Origin: Bifidobacterium moukalabense DSM 27321 | GTDB taxonomy: Bacteria; Actinomycetota; Actinomycetes; Actinomycetales; Bifidobacteriaceae | Length of the DNA: 43,650 nt | Assembly: GCF_000522505.1 (NCBI RefSeq) | Contig: NZ_AZMV01000003.1 | Location: 1-43,650, forward strand | Reading direction: 5' to 3' | Part shown: piece after piece, positions 5,301-12,768 of the stretch | How the letters are laid out: each line of letters opens with the position of its first letter | How positions within the stretch are numbered: the first letter of the stretch is position 1 | Notes under the pieces: model-generated | What the model was told of the DNA's origin: nothing | What the model saw: only the letters and a program-made list of their open reading frames with translations | The model's database searches: none | Program-made: the position numbers and the translations under genes

Positions 5301-6473
5301 TCAGGCCGAAACCCCGGCATCCGCAACGTCGGCAGACGTTGACTCCACCTGCCGTGCCCACATTTTGCCCACGCCCCCGGCAAACAGCAGTTCACCCATC
5401 CGAGCCGACAGATCATCCAAGTCCGCATCGAACAGGTCGGCATAGGTATCCAAGGTCATGGCCGCCGACTTGTGCCCCAACTGCCGTTGCACCGTCTTGA
5501 CGTTGGCGCCGGACTGCACCATCAAGGAAGCCGCAGTATGCCGCAGATCATGCAAGGTCATCTTCCCGCCTATGCCGGCCTTGCGCAGGGCGGACGCGAA
5601 CCAACCATCTTTGCGGGTTGGATTCCAACCGTTGCCCATCGGCTTGTCAAACGGCATGTCCGGTGCCGTGAAAAGGAAGTCAGTCGGCCTTCTGCCTGCG
5701 CATTGCGCCTTGAGCGCCGGGAGCAGGACAGCCGGAAACATTACCACCCTCTTCTCGTGCGTTTTAGGGTCGGTCTCGACCATCCGGCTACCGACCCTCG
5801 TGATGCTCTTGGCGACGGTCAGTCTATCCCTTTGCAAGTCAACGTCCTCGACCCGCAAGGCGACAAGCTCACCCCATCTCAGCCCGCAAAGGCCGAGGGT
5901 GAGGATTATCAGCCGCCGCCACTCGCATTGATCGGCCAGCCGTCCCAGCTCACTGGCGGTGAGGTAGACATGCTTTCTGCCGGTCTTGCGCGGCAGACTG
6001 AGTCCGTCGCATGGATTGTCGTGAATGCATTTGGCTCGTCTGGCCGCTTCGAGCAGGGCCTTGAGGATTCCTTCGGCGCGGAGCACGACGCTAGCACTTC
6101 GCTCGCCAGACAGTGCCGTAACCCATTCCTGCACTTCGTCGTGCGTGATGGATTGCACTTCGCGCATACCCCATTTTGGCTCGACATGAGGGCGCCAAGT
6201 GTCTTCCAGAGACTTGATATAGCTCGGCTTGCATCTGGTCTTTTTTGCGGCTATCCACGGCTCCCAGAAGTCTTCGAGGCGTCGGCGTCCGGCTTGTGGG
6301 TCGATGTAGGCTCCCGTGGTCTTTGCCGTGGTCACATTGGCGGCACCCCAAGCATCGGCATCCATTTTGCGACGGAAGCCGCGTTTGCCGGTGGCCGTGC
6401 CGTCCGGCTTGCGGTAGCGCACCTCGTACCTTCTGCCGCCTTTGGTGTCGTAAGGGCGAATCGTGTAGGCCAT
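5301..6473 (-). CDS. int: Tyrosine recombinase integrase
   Basis: The product has 390 residues. An N-terminal arm-binding region (YEVRYRKPDGTATGKRGF) is followed by a SAM-like core-binding domain (about 65-155) and the catalytic domain. Visible catalytic residues are Arg199 in LCGLRWGEL, His308 and Arg311 in LHDLRHTAAS, His334 in QLGHKSAAMTLDTY and the nucleophile Tyr344. The start at 6473 lies behind AAAGGAG; in-frame codons up to 6563 lack a site. It integrates the phage at the tRNA site whose 3' end matches 5269-5293. The last codons overlap the second arm-type repeat. Confidence 0.95.
   Translation of the reverse strand: MAYTIRPYDTKGGRRYEVRYRKPDGTATGKRGFRRKMDADAWGAANVTTAKTTGAYIDPQAGRRRLEDFWEPWIAAKKTRCKPSYIKSLEDTWRPHVEPKWGMREVQSITHDEVQEWVTALSGERSASVVLRAEGILKALLEAARRAKCIHDNPCDGLSLPRKTGRKHVYLTASELGRLADQCEWRRLIILTLGLCGLRWGELVALRVEDVDLQRDRLTVAKSITRVGSRMVETDPKTHEKRVVMFPAVLLPALKAQCAGRRPTDFLFTAPDMPFDKPMGNGWNPTRKDGWFASALRKAGIGGKMTLHDLRHTAASLMVQSGANVKTVQRQLGHKSAAMTLDTYADLFDADLDDLSARMGELLFAGGVGKMWARQVESTSADVADAGVSA
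5354..5373. repeat. Putative integrase arm-type site, copy 2, inside int
   Basis: A 20/20 match to 5131-5150, here coding for the C-terminal GKMWAR of the integrase. The core lies between the copies, about 120 bp from the first and 60 bp from the second. A duplicated int 3' end is the alternative explanation for the copy at 5131. Confidence 0.55.
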
Positions 6474-6581
6474 GTGGTCTCCTTTGCTGACAAGACCAGT
6501 ATAAAGAAGGCGGCCTGACCGTGCAGACCGCCCTCGCCTTGAAAGTGTCAGCAAACAAGACATGTCTCAGTATACAGGTGC

Positions 6582-6646
6582 GACACGCCGACTTGCGTTA
6601 TTATCCCGCCTGAGATAATATGAATATGTCAGCAAACAAGAAAGGA
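6582..6646 (+). repeat. 65-bp promoter/operator/RBS cassette, copy A
   Basis: Identical over 65 bp to 7192-7256. It contains TTGCGT (6593-6598), a 17-bp spacer and TAATAT (6616-6621). The inverted repeat TATTATC/GATAATA (6599-6605, 6614-6620) spans the spacer and -10, and the ribosome site AAGAAAGGA closes it. It drives the gene at 6655. Confidence 0.85.
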
Positions 6647-6654
6647 AAACCAAA

Positions 6655-6909
6655 ATGTTCACCGCAACCGATTACACCAAGACCGCCGCCTACGCCGACA
6701 TCGACCACTGCTGGAACGGCAGTGAATACTACCTCGAAGCACACGAGGAAAACGGCGCATGGGAGACGATCGACCGCGACCAGGCCGTCAGCGAAGACGG
6801 CAAGGCGTACTACGCCGAATACTTCTTCGGCAAGGAAGGCGACGACGTGCGCATCCCCGAACGCACCTACGCCGCCGAAGACATCGAAACCTACGCGCAG
6901 ACCTGGTAA
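6655..6909 (+). CDS. Hypothetical acidic protein
   Basis: The product has 84 residues, rich in Tyr, Glu and Asp (YYLEAHEENGAWETIDRDQA), with no membrane segment. AAGAAAGGA precedes the ATG at good spacing. It has its own promoter from cassette A and its own terminator, so it is a single-gene unit. Its low pI and small size resemble DNA-mimic or antirestriction proteins, but no family is recognised and this is only a suggestion. Confidence 0.7.
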   Translation: MFTATDYTKTAAYADIDHCWNGSEYYLEAHEENGAWETIDRDQAVSEDGKAYYAEYFFGKEGDDVRIPERTYAAEDIETYAQTW

Positions 6910-6922
6910 AAAACAGCAGACA

Positions 6923-6955
6923 GCCCCGCCCCAACCAAGCGGGGCCTTACTTTTG
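6923..6955 (+). terminator. Intrinsic terminator after the gene at 6655
   Basis: GCCCCGC (6923-6929) pairs with GCGGGGC (6939-6945), followed by CTTACTTTT. It would separate this unit partly from the HTH gene at 6970. Confidence 0.75.
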
Positions 6956-6969
6956 CGGAAAGGAAGACC

Positions 6970-7191
6970 ATGAGCATTAAAGCATTGCGGGAGAAGGCCG
7001 GACTGTCACAGCAGGATTTGCAGAGGAAGGCGGGACTCAATGCGATCAGCCGCATCTGGAGCTGGGAGGCGTGGGATAGGACGCCAAGGCCCAATTGGGC
7101 GCGAGACCCCAAGCGCATGAGCATCGAAACCGCAAAAGCATTGGCCGACGTGCTTGGCGTGACGTTAGACGATTTCTATAACGCACTATAA
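6970..7191 (+). CDS. Small HTH (Xre) regulator
   Basis: The product has 73 residues, almost entirely an Xre DNA-binding domain (SIKALREKAGLSQQDLQRKAGL, then TAKALADVLGVTLDDFY). GGAAAGGAAG precedes the ATG. It lies between the two identical promoter cassettes and is directly upstream of copy B, so it is the obvious candidate to bind the TATTATC/GATAATA operator. That link is inferred. Confidence 0.8.
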   Translation: MSIKALREKAGLSQQDLQRKAGLNAISRIWSWEAWDRTPRPNWARDPKRMSIETAKALADVLGVTLDDFYNAL

Positions 7192-7256
7192 GACACGCCG
7201 ACTTGCGTTATTATCCCGCCTGAGATAATATGAATATGTCAGCAAACAAGAAAGGA
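7192..7256 (+). repeat. 65-bp promoter/operator/RBS cassette, copy B
   Basis: Copy of 6582-6646, with -35 TTGCGT at 7203-7208 and -10 TAATAT at 7226-7231. It drives the gene at 7267. Confidence 0.85.
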
Positions 7257-7266
7257 CACGATCAAA

Positions 7267-7680
7267 ATGGCACACTACAATATCACTTACTCGTGCGGCC
7301 ACGAAGAACGCATTGAACTGTTCGGCAAGGTCAGCGGACGTGAAAGCCGCATCGAATGGCTCGAAACTCAAATGTGCCGCGCGTGCAAAGCCGCCCAGGA
7401 CTCCGAAGGGCTTCCGAAACTCTCCGGCACCGAAAAGCAGACCGCTTGGGCCGCACGCATTCGCCGAACCTTCCTCGACCAAACCGAATCCCAGTTAGGT
7501 CACGTCATCCTTACCAACCCGCAGGCCGCCGAAGCCGCCAATGAGCTACTGAACCTCGTCAAAGACTCTATAAACGAGCAGACATCCGCCGCATGGTGGA
7601 TCGACAACAGGGATAGGCTCGAACCGGAATTCGCTAAGATGGCGATGGCGAAACGCGAGGTATCTAAACAGGCAGATTGA
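7267..7680 (+). CDS. Zinc-ribbon-like protein of unknown function
   Basis: The product has 137 residues. The N terminus YSCGHEERIELFG paired with QMCRACKAAQ gives a CGH...CxxC metal-binding arrangement. The middle is a helical segment and the C terminus is charged. I associate this N-terminal pattern with small proteins of Bifidobacterium genomes and their prophages. It is expressed from cassette B. Function unknown; nucleic-acid binding is possible from the zinc ligands. Confidence 0.75.
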   Translation: MAHYNITYSCGHEERIELFGKVSGRESRIEWLETQMCRACKAAQDSEGLPKLSGTEKQTAWAARIRRTFLDQTESQLGHVILTNPQAAEAANELLNLVKDSINEQTSAAWWIDNRDRLEPEFAKMAMAKREVSKQAD

Positions 7681-7681
7681 C

Positions 7682-7803
7682 ATGCAGACAGTTACGCGAT
7701 ATGCTTACTCATGTCGTACCGGAATGTCGAGCGTCCGGTTGAAATATTCTCAGCTCAATCTGAGATACGTGGATTGAAATGGTGTTTGATGTGCGGGTAT
7801 TAG
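7682..7803 (+). pseudogene. Frameshifted small paralogue of the gene at 7267
   Basis: Read in two frames it gives MQTVTRYAYSC and then YRNVERPVEIFSAQSEIRG, ending WCLMCGY. This parallels YSCGHEERIELFGKVSGRES...CRAC of the preceding gene. One base is missing near 7711. It starts one base after the preceding stop. It is either a decayed tandem copy or a real 40-residue protein with a sequencing error. Confidence 0.5.
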
Positions 7804-7842
7804 AATCCGAATCACACTAATATCATTGCTTCCAGCAATGCG

Positions 7843-7881
7843 ATGGCCCCTCAGGAAACCGAGGGGCCATATATTTTTTAT
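7843..7881 (+). terminator. Strong intrinsic terminator
   Basis: ATGGCCCCTC (7843-7852) pairs with GAGGGGCCAT (7861-7870) around an 8-nt loop, followed by ATATTTTTTAT. It stops the rightward unit before the convergent gene at 7896. Confidence 0.9.
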
Positions 7882-7895
7882 CAGAATCGACATGG

Positions 7896-8420
7896 CTAAA
7901 GCCTGAACGCGGCTCCGTGCCGCTCCAGCAACGAACTGATTGGCAGAGCATCAGCGAAATGCTGTCCGCTCTTCTTTATATCAATCCATTGGCTTGCCGA
8001 CCTGTAACGCTTGCCAAGACCATCCCTCACCTGTTGAATGTCTTTTGCAACCTTACCTAGATTGTTCGCGTTCTGCCTGAGCTGGGCCACCCGTTCCGAC
8101 ACATAAGCCTGTCCCATACCGCCTTGTGCGCCGCGTGCCGTTGTATACGTTACATTGCCGTACTCATTGGGGTGTTTGGCTGCCTTTTCCAATGTTTTAG
8201 CGTCAGCCAGGTTGTATTCCGCTTCCGTAAGTATTCTATCGATATGCTTATCCACTAGGGATAGTTCCTTATCCCTGATACTTTCTGCCCAGCTGACTTG
8301 TTTCGGTGAACCGTCCAGTGCTGGTAGTTTATCCGGCGACCAAGATTTGGCGGATGCTAACGCTGCGCCACCTCCTGATCCTGATTTTCCCCTTGAGCTG
8401 CCTGCGCCTCTGCCTCCCAT
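7896..8420 (-). CDS. Phage protein with Gly/Ser-rich N terminus
   Basis: The product has 174 residues. The N terminus MGGRGAGSSRGKSGSGGG is characteristic of a group of small phage proteins found near structural or accessory genes. The remainder is helical and charged. An excellent AAGGAGG precedes the start. Its start lies inside the 3' end of the DUF4417 gene, an overlap of 64 bases. Function unknown. Confidence 0.8.
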   Translation of the reverse strand: MGGRGAGSSRGKSGSGGGAALASAKSWSPDKLPALDGSPKQVSWAESIRDKELSLVDKHIDRILTEAEYNLADAKTLEKAAKHPNEYGNVTYTTARGAQGGMGQAYVSERVAQLRQNANNLGKVAKDIQQVRDGLGKRYRSASQWIDIKKSGQHFADALPISSLLERHGAAFRL

Positions 8421-9061
8421 TGTTTCAACCTCCTTGTGTTGTGGTTTGTGTATTGGATGTGTTTTGTGGTGATTTTAAATCCGTCTGGGATTTTCCCGTA
8501 TAGGAGTATGAGTGATGGGCTTATCAGATCTTCCATGACGCGAAATCCGTGTTTCCATAGTCGTGTAGCCTCCCGATCACCCAGTACGCCGACACTACTC
8601 ACGCTGATAACGGAACGACTTGGCAAACCGTCGAACGCAAAATCATAGCTGTCGGGGCTAGACCATTGCGCAGACGGGATAACAGACAAGCCCATTCGTT
8701 GCCAGACCATGCCGATAAGTCTACTCCGGTAGCAGTTCCAGCGTTGCATCGGTAGTGGCATGTCGCGGTAGAGGCTGAAATCAGGAGTGAGAACGCACTG
8801 GAACTTGGATAGCATTTGTCCGTATTTGATGGGGTTTTGCCAGCATCGCTCGAATTGGTAGTCATCGAGGTAGAAGTGACATCCAAGCCGTGTAGCCTGC
8901 TTCGTGGTCGTACCTTTAGCATAGTTGAAGCCAATCAGATCATCTGGTGGAATTGTCTTGCAGGGCCATATAATCGGCATGCCATTCGCAGTAAGACAAT
9001 CATCGGGAAGCAGATCAAGATTATAGTAGCCGATCGTGCGATTTCTTCCGTTCCTTGTCAT
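8357..9061 (-). CDS. DUF4417-type phage protein
   Basis: The product has 234 residues. The recognisable DUF4417 features are the N-terminal PIIWPCKTIPPDDLIGFNYAKG, a Cys/His-rich YLDDYQFERCWQNP, and VLTPDFSLYRDMPLPMQRWNCYRS. This uncharacterised family is common in phages and mobile elements. It lies beyond the late-operon terminator, so it probably forms its own leftward unit with the gene at 7896. Enough family residues are visible for a confident family call but not a function. Confidence 0.8.
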   Translation of the reverse strand: MTRNGRNRTIGYYNLDLLPDDCLTANGMPIIWPCKTIPPDDLIGFNYAKGTTTKQATRLGCHFYLDDYQFERCWQNPIKYGQMLSKFQCVLTPDFSLYRDMPLPMQRWNCYRSRLIGMVWQRMGLSVIPSAQWSSPDSYDFAFDGLPSRSVISVSSVGVLGDREATRLWKHGFRVMEDLISPSLILLYGKIPDGFKITTKHIQYTNHNTRRLKQWEAEAQAAQGENQDQEVAQR

Positions 9062-9080
9062 AAAACACCTCCTACCACGA

Positions 9081-9128
9081 AAACGCCCCCTCCCCCCAGC
9101 CGAAGCCGGGAGAGGGGCGTTAAAAAAA
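9081..9128 (-). terminator. Terminator at the end of the late operon
   Basis: AACGCCCC and GGGGCGTT arms close a long G+C-rich hairpin centred on CCGGCTTCGG, with T-runs on both sides, so it can act in either direction. It stands about 100 bases after the amidase stop. Confidence 0.8.
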
Positions 9129-9231
9129 TGGGTGCAAGATTTTCCACAGGCACCCGAATGCGTGATTTTTTTACACGCGAAGTTAATTTTTGGATGCTAG
9201 TTTGATTCTCACGCCCGAAAATTAATCAAGG

Positions 9232-10131
9232 TCACTCGTTGTCGGTGACGGTGATCTTCAGCTTGTCGAGCTTGTCCTTGACGGCGGTTTCGACAGTCTT
9301 GGCGATTTGGTCTGGGTCTGCGCCTTGTGCGGAGGCCAATGCCTTGACCGCTTCGGACAAGGCGGATACTTGCGTGATGAGCTGACTGGTCTTGCTGTCG
9401 ATACCGGCTACGCGGTCACCCAATTTGGCGCCGCCTTGAATCGGCATTTCGGCCACCAGATTGCCGAGCGGCGAAGCGTGCGTGTCCTTGTTCCATTGGG
9501 AAAGTCGGAACAGTTCGGTCCTTGTCGCGTTCGCCGCAGCATCGGTGCCTTGCAGCCGGTCACGTACCTTTACGCCGTTCTGGTCGAAATTCCAAACGTC
9601 TTCCGCATTCATGTTGTCTCCTCCTAATAGTTCGTTTGCTCGATTGATGATTCGTTCCACCGGCAATGCGTTCGTGCATCTGTCGGGGCATCCGTAGTGG
9701 TCGGTGCCGGGTACTTCGCGGTGTAGGACGATGTTGCCGGTGCGGTTGCCGCTTGCGTCATGGTTGAGACTGTTCCAGCCGTATCGTTTGGCGATGTCGG
9801 CACAAAGTTGAGCCGAAGCCTCCACTTCCGCATCGGTGACCGGGATACCGTCCATGCCGCCCTCATGTTCGATGGTGACGCCGGAGCAATCGGATTGCCA
9901 GTTGGCATCGGCCCACGAGCCGTTGTTTTCGTCCACCCACTGGTAGATCGTGCCGTCGCCGCCTACGCCGTAATGCGATGCGGCTCCGAAGCTGGAACGT
10001 TGGAAGCAACTATCGGTGCCTGCGAGCCTGCCGACCATGATGTGTAGGGTGATGTGGTTGACGGACTGCCCAAGCCGTCCGCTGTAATGGTTTGGGCTGC
10101 CCCGCCAAACGGCGAAACTTGCACCAACCAT
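9232..10131 (-). CDS. Endolysin, N-acetylmuramoyl-L-alanine amidase
   Basis: The product has 299 residues. An Amidase_2 (PGRP-like) domain covers about 15-165; likely zinc ligands are His30, His137 and Cys148 (NHITLHIMVG; LHREVPGTDHYGCPDRC). The C terminus is a helical tail (SQLITQVSALSEAVKALASAQG) with no recognised wall-binding repeat, perhaps a coiled coil. No signal peptide is present, so release depends on the holin directly upstream, whose stop overlaps this start (TGATG). It cuts the host peptidoglycan at the end of infection. Confidence 0.92.
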   Translation of the reverse strand: MVGASFAVWRGSPNHYSGRLGQSVNHITLHIMVGRLAGTDSCFQRSSFGAASHYGVGGDGTIYQWVDENNGSWADANWQSDCSGVTIEHEGGMDGIPVTDAEVEASAQLCADIAKRYGWNSLNHDASGNRTGNIVLHREVPGTDHYGCPDRCTNALPVERIINRANELLGGDNMNAEDVWNFDQNGVKVRDRLQGTDAAANATRTELFRLSQWNKDTHASPLGNLVAEMPIQGGAKLGDRVAGIDSKTSQLITQVSALSEAVKALASAQGADPDQIAKTVETAVKDKLDKLKITVTDNE

Positions 10132-10631
10132 CAGAGAGCACCGCCCGGCTCGTACTGGGCTTCGTCGGTGGTTTCGACGGTCGCCGACTCAGTAGCGGTC
10201 TCGGCAGCTTCGGCGGTTTCGGTTTCCGCTTCGACGGTTTCGGTTGCATCCTCTGCCGTTTCCTCTGCCGGTGCGGTCTTGGCTACCGCACTTGCGGCGC
10301 TCATGGCGGCGTTCTTCGCTGCGGTCACACCATTCACCACGCCTTCCTTCTTCAGGGCGTCCACGAGCTGCTGACCCGCGAGCGAAGCGCTGGTAATGTT
10401 CTGGTTCTTCCACCAGCCGTACACGGTTCCAATCACGCCGATGACGGCGAAAAGGGTTGCACTCACCTGATCGTTGGTGAACGGGAGCGTGTTGATGCCC
10501 GCGAGATTCAGGCCCGCATTAAGCAGGGCGTAAAGCGTGACCACGATGGTGACGATGGCCTTCACCCTCTCCGTGGTCATGCCGGGCAGATTATTGTTGG
10601 TTTTGGTGGTCTTGTTGGCATGGTCTGCCAT
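10131..10631 (-). CDS. Holin (phi-LC3/SPP1-like)
   Basis: The product has 166 residues. Two membrane helices are seen (about 20-42, KAIVTIVVTLYALLNAGLNLAG, and 55-75, VSATLFAVIGVIGTVYGWW), followed by KNQNITSAS, the familiar end of this holin domain. A long Glu/Thr/Ala tail follows (about 120-160), unusual for holins. The start at 10631 sits behind AGGAGG; 10655 is upstream without a site. It forms the membrane lesion that lets the amidase out. Confidence 0.9.
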   Translation of the reverse strand: MADHANKTTKTNNNLPGMTTERVKAIVTIVVTLYALLNAGLNLAGINTLPFTNDQVSATLFAVIGVIGTVYGWWKNQNITSASLAGQQLVDALKKEGVVNGVTAAKNAAMSAASAVAKTAPAEETAEDATETVEAETETAEAAETATESATVETTDEAQYEPGGAL

Positions 10632-10644
10632 GTTTCCTCCTAAC

Positions 10645-10671
10645 AAAAAAGCCACCCCATGTTGGAGTGGC
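10645..10671 (-). terminator. Hairpin with T-run just before the holin gene
   Basis: On the minus strand GCCACTCC pairs with GGGGTGGC (one G-U) around AACAT, followed by TTTTTT. It lies between the last fibre gene and the holin ribosome site. It would lower lysis gene expression as a leaky terminator or attenuator. Confidence 0.8.
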
Positions 10672-10691
10672 CTTGAAAATGGTTTCGGCTG

Positions 10692-11189
10692 TTATGCCGA
10701 TTTAGTCTCGAATTTGACGTGCAGATGATAGGTGCCCGGTGAAAGTTCCTGTTGTGTCCAGAAGCCCCACCAAACATCTTTCTCTGCCTTGGTGGCGGTT
10801 TCGACCTGGAATGAGGTACCTTCGCCCCAGCCAAGGCCGCCGTTGAGCCCGACTTTCACTGTGGACTCATAGGTGAGTCGCACGGTGCCTTCCGTCGGCC
10901 AGTCGGCGCTCATGTCGCCTAACTTCGGAATCCAATCGGAGCCGATGATTCTCGTGCCGTTGGCGATGGTTTCACTGACGGCCAGCAGATAGTCGCCGTC
11001 ACCGGCCTTGGTGAGGGTCATACCGGACGTGAGGGTGGAGACTGCGAAAATCTTGTCGGTTTGGTCTGTCCATTCCGGTTTTGGCTTGCGCCAGATGACG
11101 GTTCCGGCCTTGCACAGTCCGGCGATGCTGACACCACCGAATGCCATGCCTGCGACGGTTTTCCCGCCGATCATCGCCCCCGCACTCAT
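10692..11189 (-). CDS. Tail-fibre associated protein
   Basis: The product has 165 residues, with a small Gly-rich N terminus (GAMIGGKTVAGMAFGGVSIAG) and a beta-rich C-terminal domain (VRLTYESTVKVGLNGG; YHLHVKFETK). The start at 11189 overlaps the stop of the collagen-like gene (ATGA). A GTG at 11198 is the alternative. Position as the last gene before lysis and its predicted beta structure suggest a fibre tip or decoration protein; the receptor is unknown. Confidence 0.75.
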   Translation of the reverse strand: MSAGAMIGGKTVAGMAFGGVSIAGLCKAGTVIWRKPKPEWTDQTDKIFAVSTLTSGMTLTKAGDGDYLLAVSETIANGTRIIGSDWIPKLGDMSADWPTEGTVRLTYESTVKVGLNGGLGWGEGTSFQVETATKAEKDVWWGFWTQQELSPGTYHLHVKFETKSA

Positions 11190-12241
11190 GTCGTCCACCA
11201 GTACAAATTCGCACTGTCGGCGGCGCTTTTGGTGGTGGCGTCGGCTTCGTCCGATGCTTGGATGGCTTGGATGCCGTCCTTGCCGTCCTTGCCGGCGGGG
11301 CCTTGCTCGCCATCCTTGCCGTCCGCGCCCTTTTCGCCCGGAGTGCCCGGGTCGCCTTTTTCGCCGGGGTCGCCTTTCTCGCCTTTCTCGCCGTCGGCAC
11401 CGTCCTTGCCGGGGTCGCCTTTCTCGCCCGGGTCTCCCTTTTCGCCTTTCTCGCCGTCCTTGCCGTTGGTGCCGTTGGTGCCGTCCTTGCCGTCGGCACC
11501 GGGCTCGCCTTGCGGGCCCGGGTCTCCCTTATCGCCTTTCGGCCCTTGGAGACTGCCGGCATCCTGCCAAGAGGATTCATCCCACAGCCAGATATGGCCT
11601 TGGATAAGGTAGGCATCGCCGCTCTCGCCGGTGGGGTGGGCCGCTTTCAAGGCTTCCTCGCTATCAAAGGTGCCTTTGATGCTGATGCCGGTACCATCCT
11701 TGCCTTGGATGCCATCCGCACCTTTCAGGCTCACGCCGGTATCGCCCACGATGGCGGTCTGGCCGGAGACGGAGGTGAGCATGTAGACTTCGCCCGTGGA
11801 ATCGAGCACCGTATCGCCCACGCCGACATGATCGGACGGTCGCAGGTCGGTGATGGCGATGGTGGCTCCGGCCGTCAATTGTGCGTCGATCACGCGCATG
11901 GAATGCACCAAAGTGCTGTAGGATGATGCCGGTACGAGTTCGGCATCGGCCAATTCCGCATATTCCAGCACGTCCGTGGAATCAGGCACGGTCACACGAC
12001 GGGTGAAAGTGTAGGACGTGAGTTCCTCCCTCACTTCCCAACACCAGTCATCGCCCGACGGCATGAGCTCGACCGTCACCGTACCGTCGTCGGCCAGTTT
12101 CGCGCAGAATGCTCGCGGTGTCAGAATGGCCTTGCCATCCTCGATGGTGAGCCGTCGGGTAGGCCGAAAGAACACGACACCCTTTTCCGCCGCATGACCC
12201 GTACTTGCAGGTGCCTGCAAGTCAATATGAACCTTAGTCAC
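11186..12241 (-). CDS. Collagen-like tail fibre protein
   Basis: The product has 351 residues. A beta-rich N-terminal baseplate-type domain (1-150) is followed by a linker and about 30 Gly-X-Y triplets (about 230-325; for example GPKGDKGDPGPQGEPG and repeated GEKGDPGEKG). A short C terminus ends ANLYWWTT. Gly-X-Y repeats form trimeric triple helices in phage fibres. It starts with GTG behind AGGAGGGG. It is one of two proteins in this cluster with collagen repeats. Confidence 0.88.
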   Translation of the reverse strand: MTKVHIDLQAPASTGHAAEKGVVFFRPTRRLTIEDGKAILTPRAFCAKLADDGTVTVELMPSGDDWCWEVREELTSYTFTRRVTVPDSTDVLEYAELADAELVPASSYSTLVHSMRVIDAQLTAGATIAITDLRPSDHVGVGDTVLDSTGEVYMLTSVSGQTAIVGDTGVSLKGADGIQGKDGTGISIKGTFDSEEALKAAHPTGESGDAYLIQGHIWLWDESSWQDAGSLQGPKGDKGDPGPQGEPGADGKDGTNGTNGKDGEKGEKGDPGEKGDPGKDGADGEKGEKGDPGEKGDPGTPGEKGADGKDGEQGPAGKDGKDGIQAIQASDEADATTKSAADSANLYWWTT

Positions 12242-12253
12242 TTACACCCCTCC

Positions 12254-12328
12254 TTAATGTTTGTGCGCGCCATGGTTGAACAAGAGCATGAGAACCGTGA
12301 TGATGATGAAGCCAAGAAGGTAGATCAA
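12254..12328 (-). CDS. 24-residue hydrophobic peptide
   Basis: TTG at 12328 is preceded by AAGGAGG, and its first bases overlap the stop of the upstream gene (TTGA). The peptide is one membrane helix (IYLLGFIIITVLMLLF) with a His-rich tail (NHGAHKH). It lies between a membrane coiled-coil protein and the collagen fibre. The good ribosome site and coupling favour a real gene. A holin-like accessory or membrane anchor are possible roles. Confidence 0.55.
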   Translation of the reverse strand: MIYLLGFIIITVLMLLFNHGAHKH

Positions 12329-12768
12329 TCGTCCTCCTTAACCAAGGTTTCCGGCGCAATATCCGGCCGTAGCTCGTCCGGCAACCGTGGCTTTGGATGC
12401 CGTACCAGAAACTCAGGTTCGACGATTTCGCAAAACTGTTGGAGCCAATGGAAAAGGCTTCGCGTGTAAGCGGTCAAGGCGAAATACTTGCGTTGCTTCT
12501 CCTCCAAGTGCGCGATCTGACCGCCTTGCGATTCCACCTGCTCGCGCAATGGTTGTATCACCGAATCGGTCAGAATGCGTACCGCCGCTTCCGCCGCTTC
12601 CGCCGCGAGCTTGTCAGCTTCCGCATTCTCACGGTCTTCCTGAGCCTTGGATTCACGGTTGCTGATGGCGGTGATGATCGCACCGACGATACCACCGCCG
12701 GACAGCAGGGCGATGATTACCGCGCTCCAAAAATCGGTACTGTTGACTAAATCCTGAAACGGCGGCAC
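12325..12768 (-). CDS. Membrane protein with coiled coil
   Basis: The product has 147 residues. One N-terminal membrane helix (about 14-35, AVIIALLSGGGIVGAIITAI) is followed by a long charged coiled coil (about 38-95) and a C-terminal domain. The start is GTG, overlapping the previous stop (TAGTG). Membrane/coiled-coil proteins of this shape occur near phage lysis genes, so it could be a second holin-like component, or a host-membrane contact protein. Function is inferred only. Confidence 0.75.
   Translation of the reverse strand: MPPFQDLVNSTDFWSAVIIALLSGGGIVGAIITAISNRESKAQEDRENAEADKLAAEAAEAAVRILTDSVIQPLREQVESQGGQIAHLEEKQRKYFALTAYTRSLFHWLQQFCEIVEPEFLVRHPKPRLPDELRPDIAPETLVKEDD

Noticed and set aside
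5224..5445. Plus-strand reading over attP that looks like a small protein
   Set aside because: It is a translation of the tRNA 3' end and the opposite strand of int; no ribosome site.
11061..11926. Long plus-strand open frames opposite the collagen-like gene (runs of Phe-Ser-Pro and Arg-rich sequence)
   Set aside because: They are mirror images of the Gly-X-Y coding repeat, have no ribosome site and run against the late operon.
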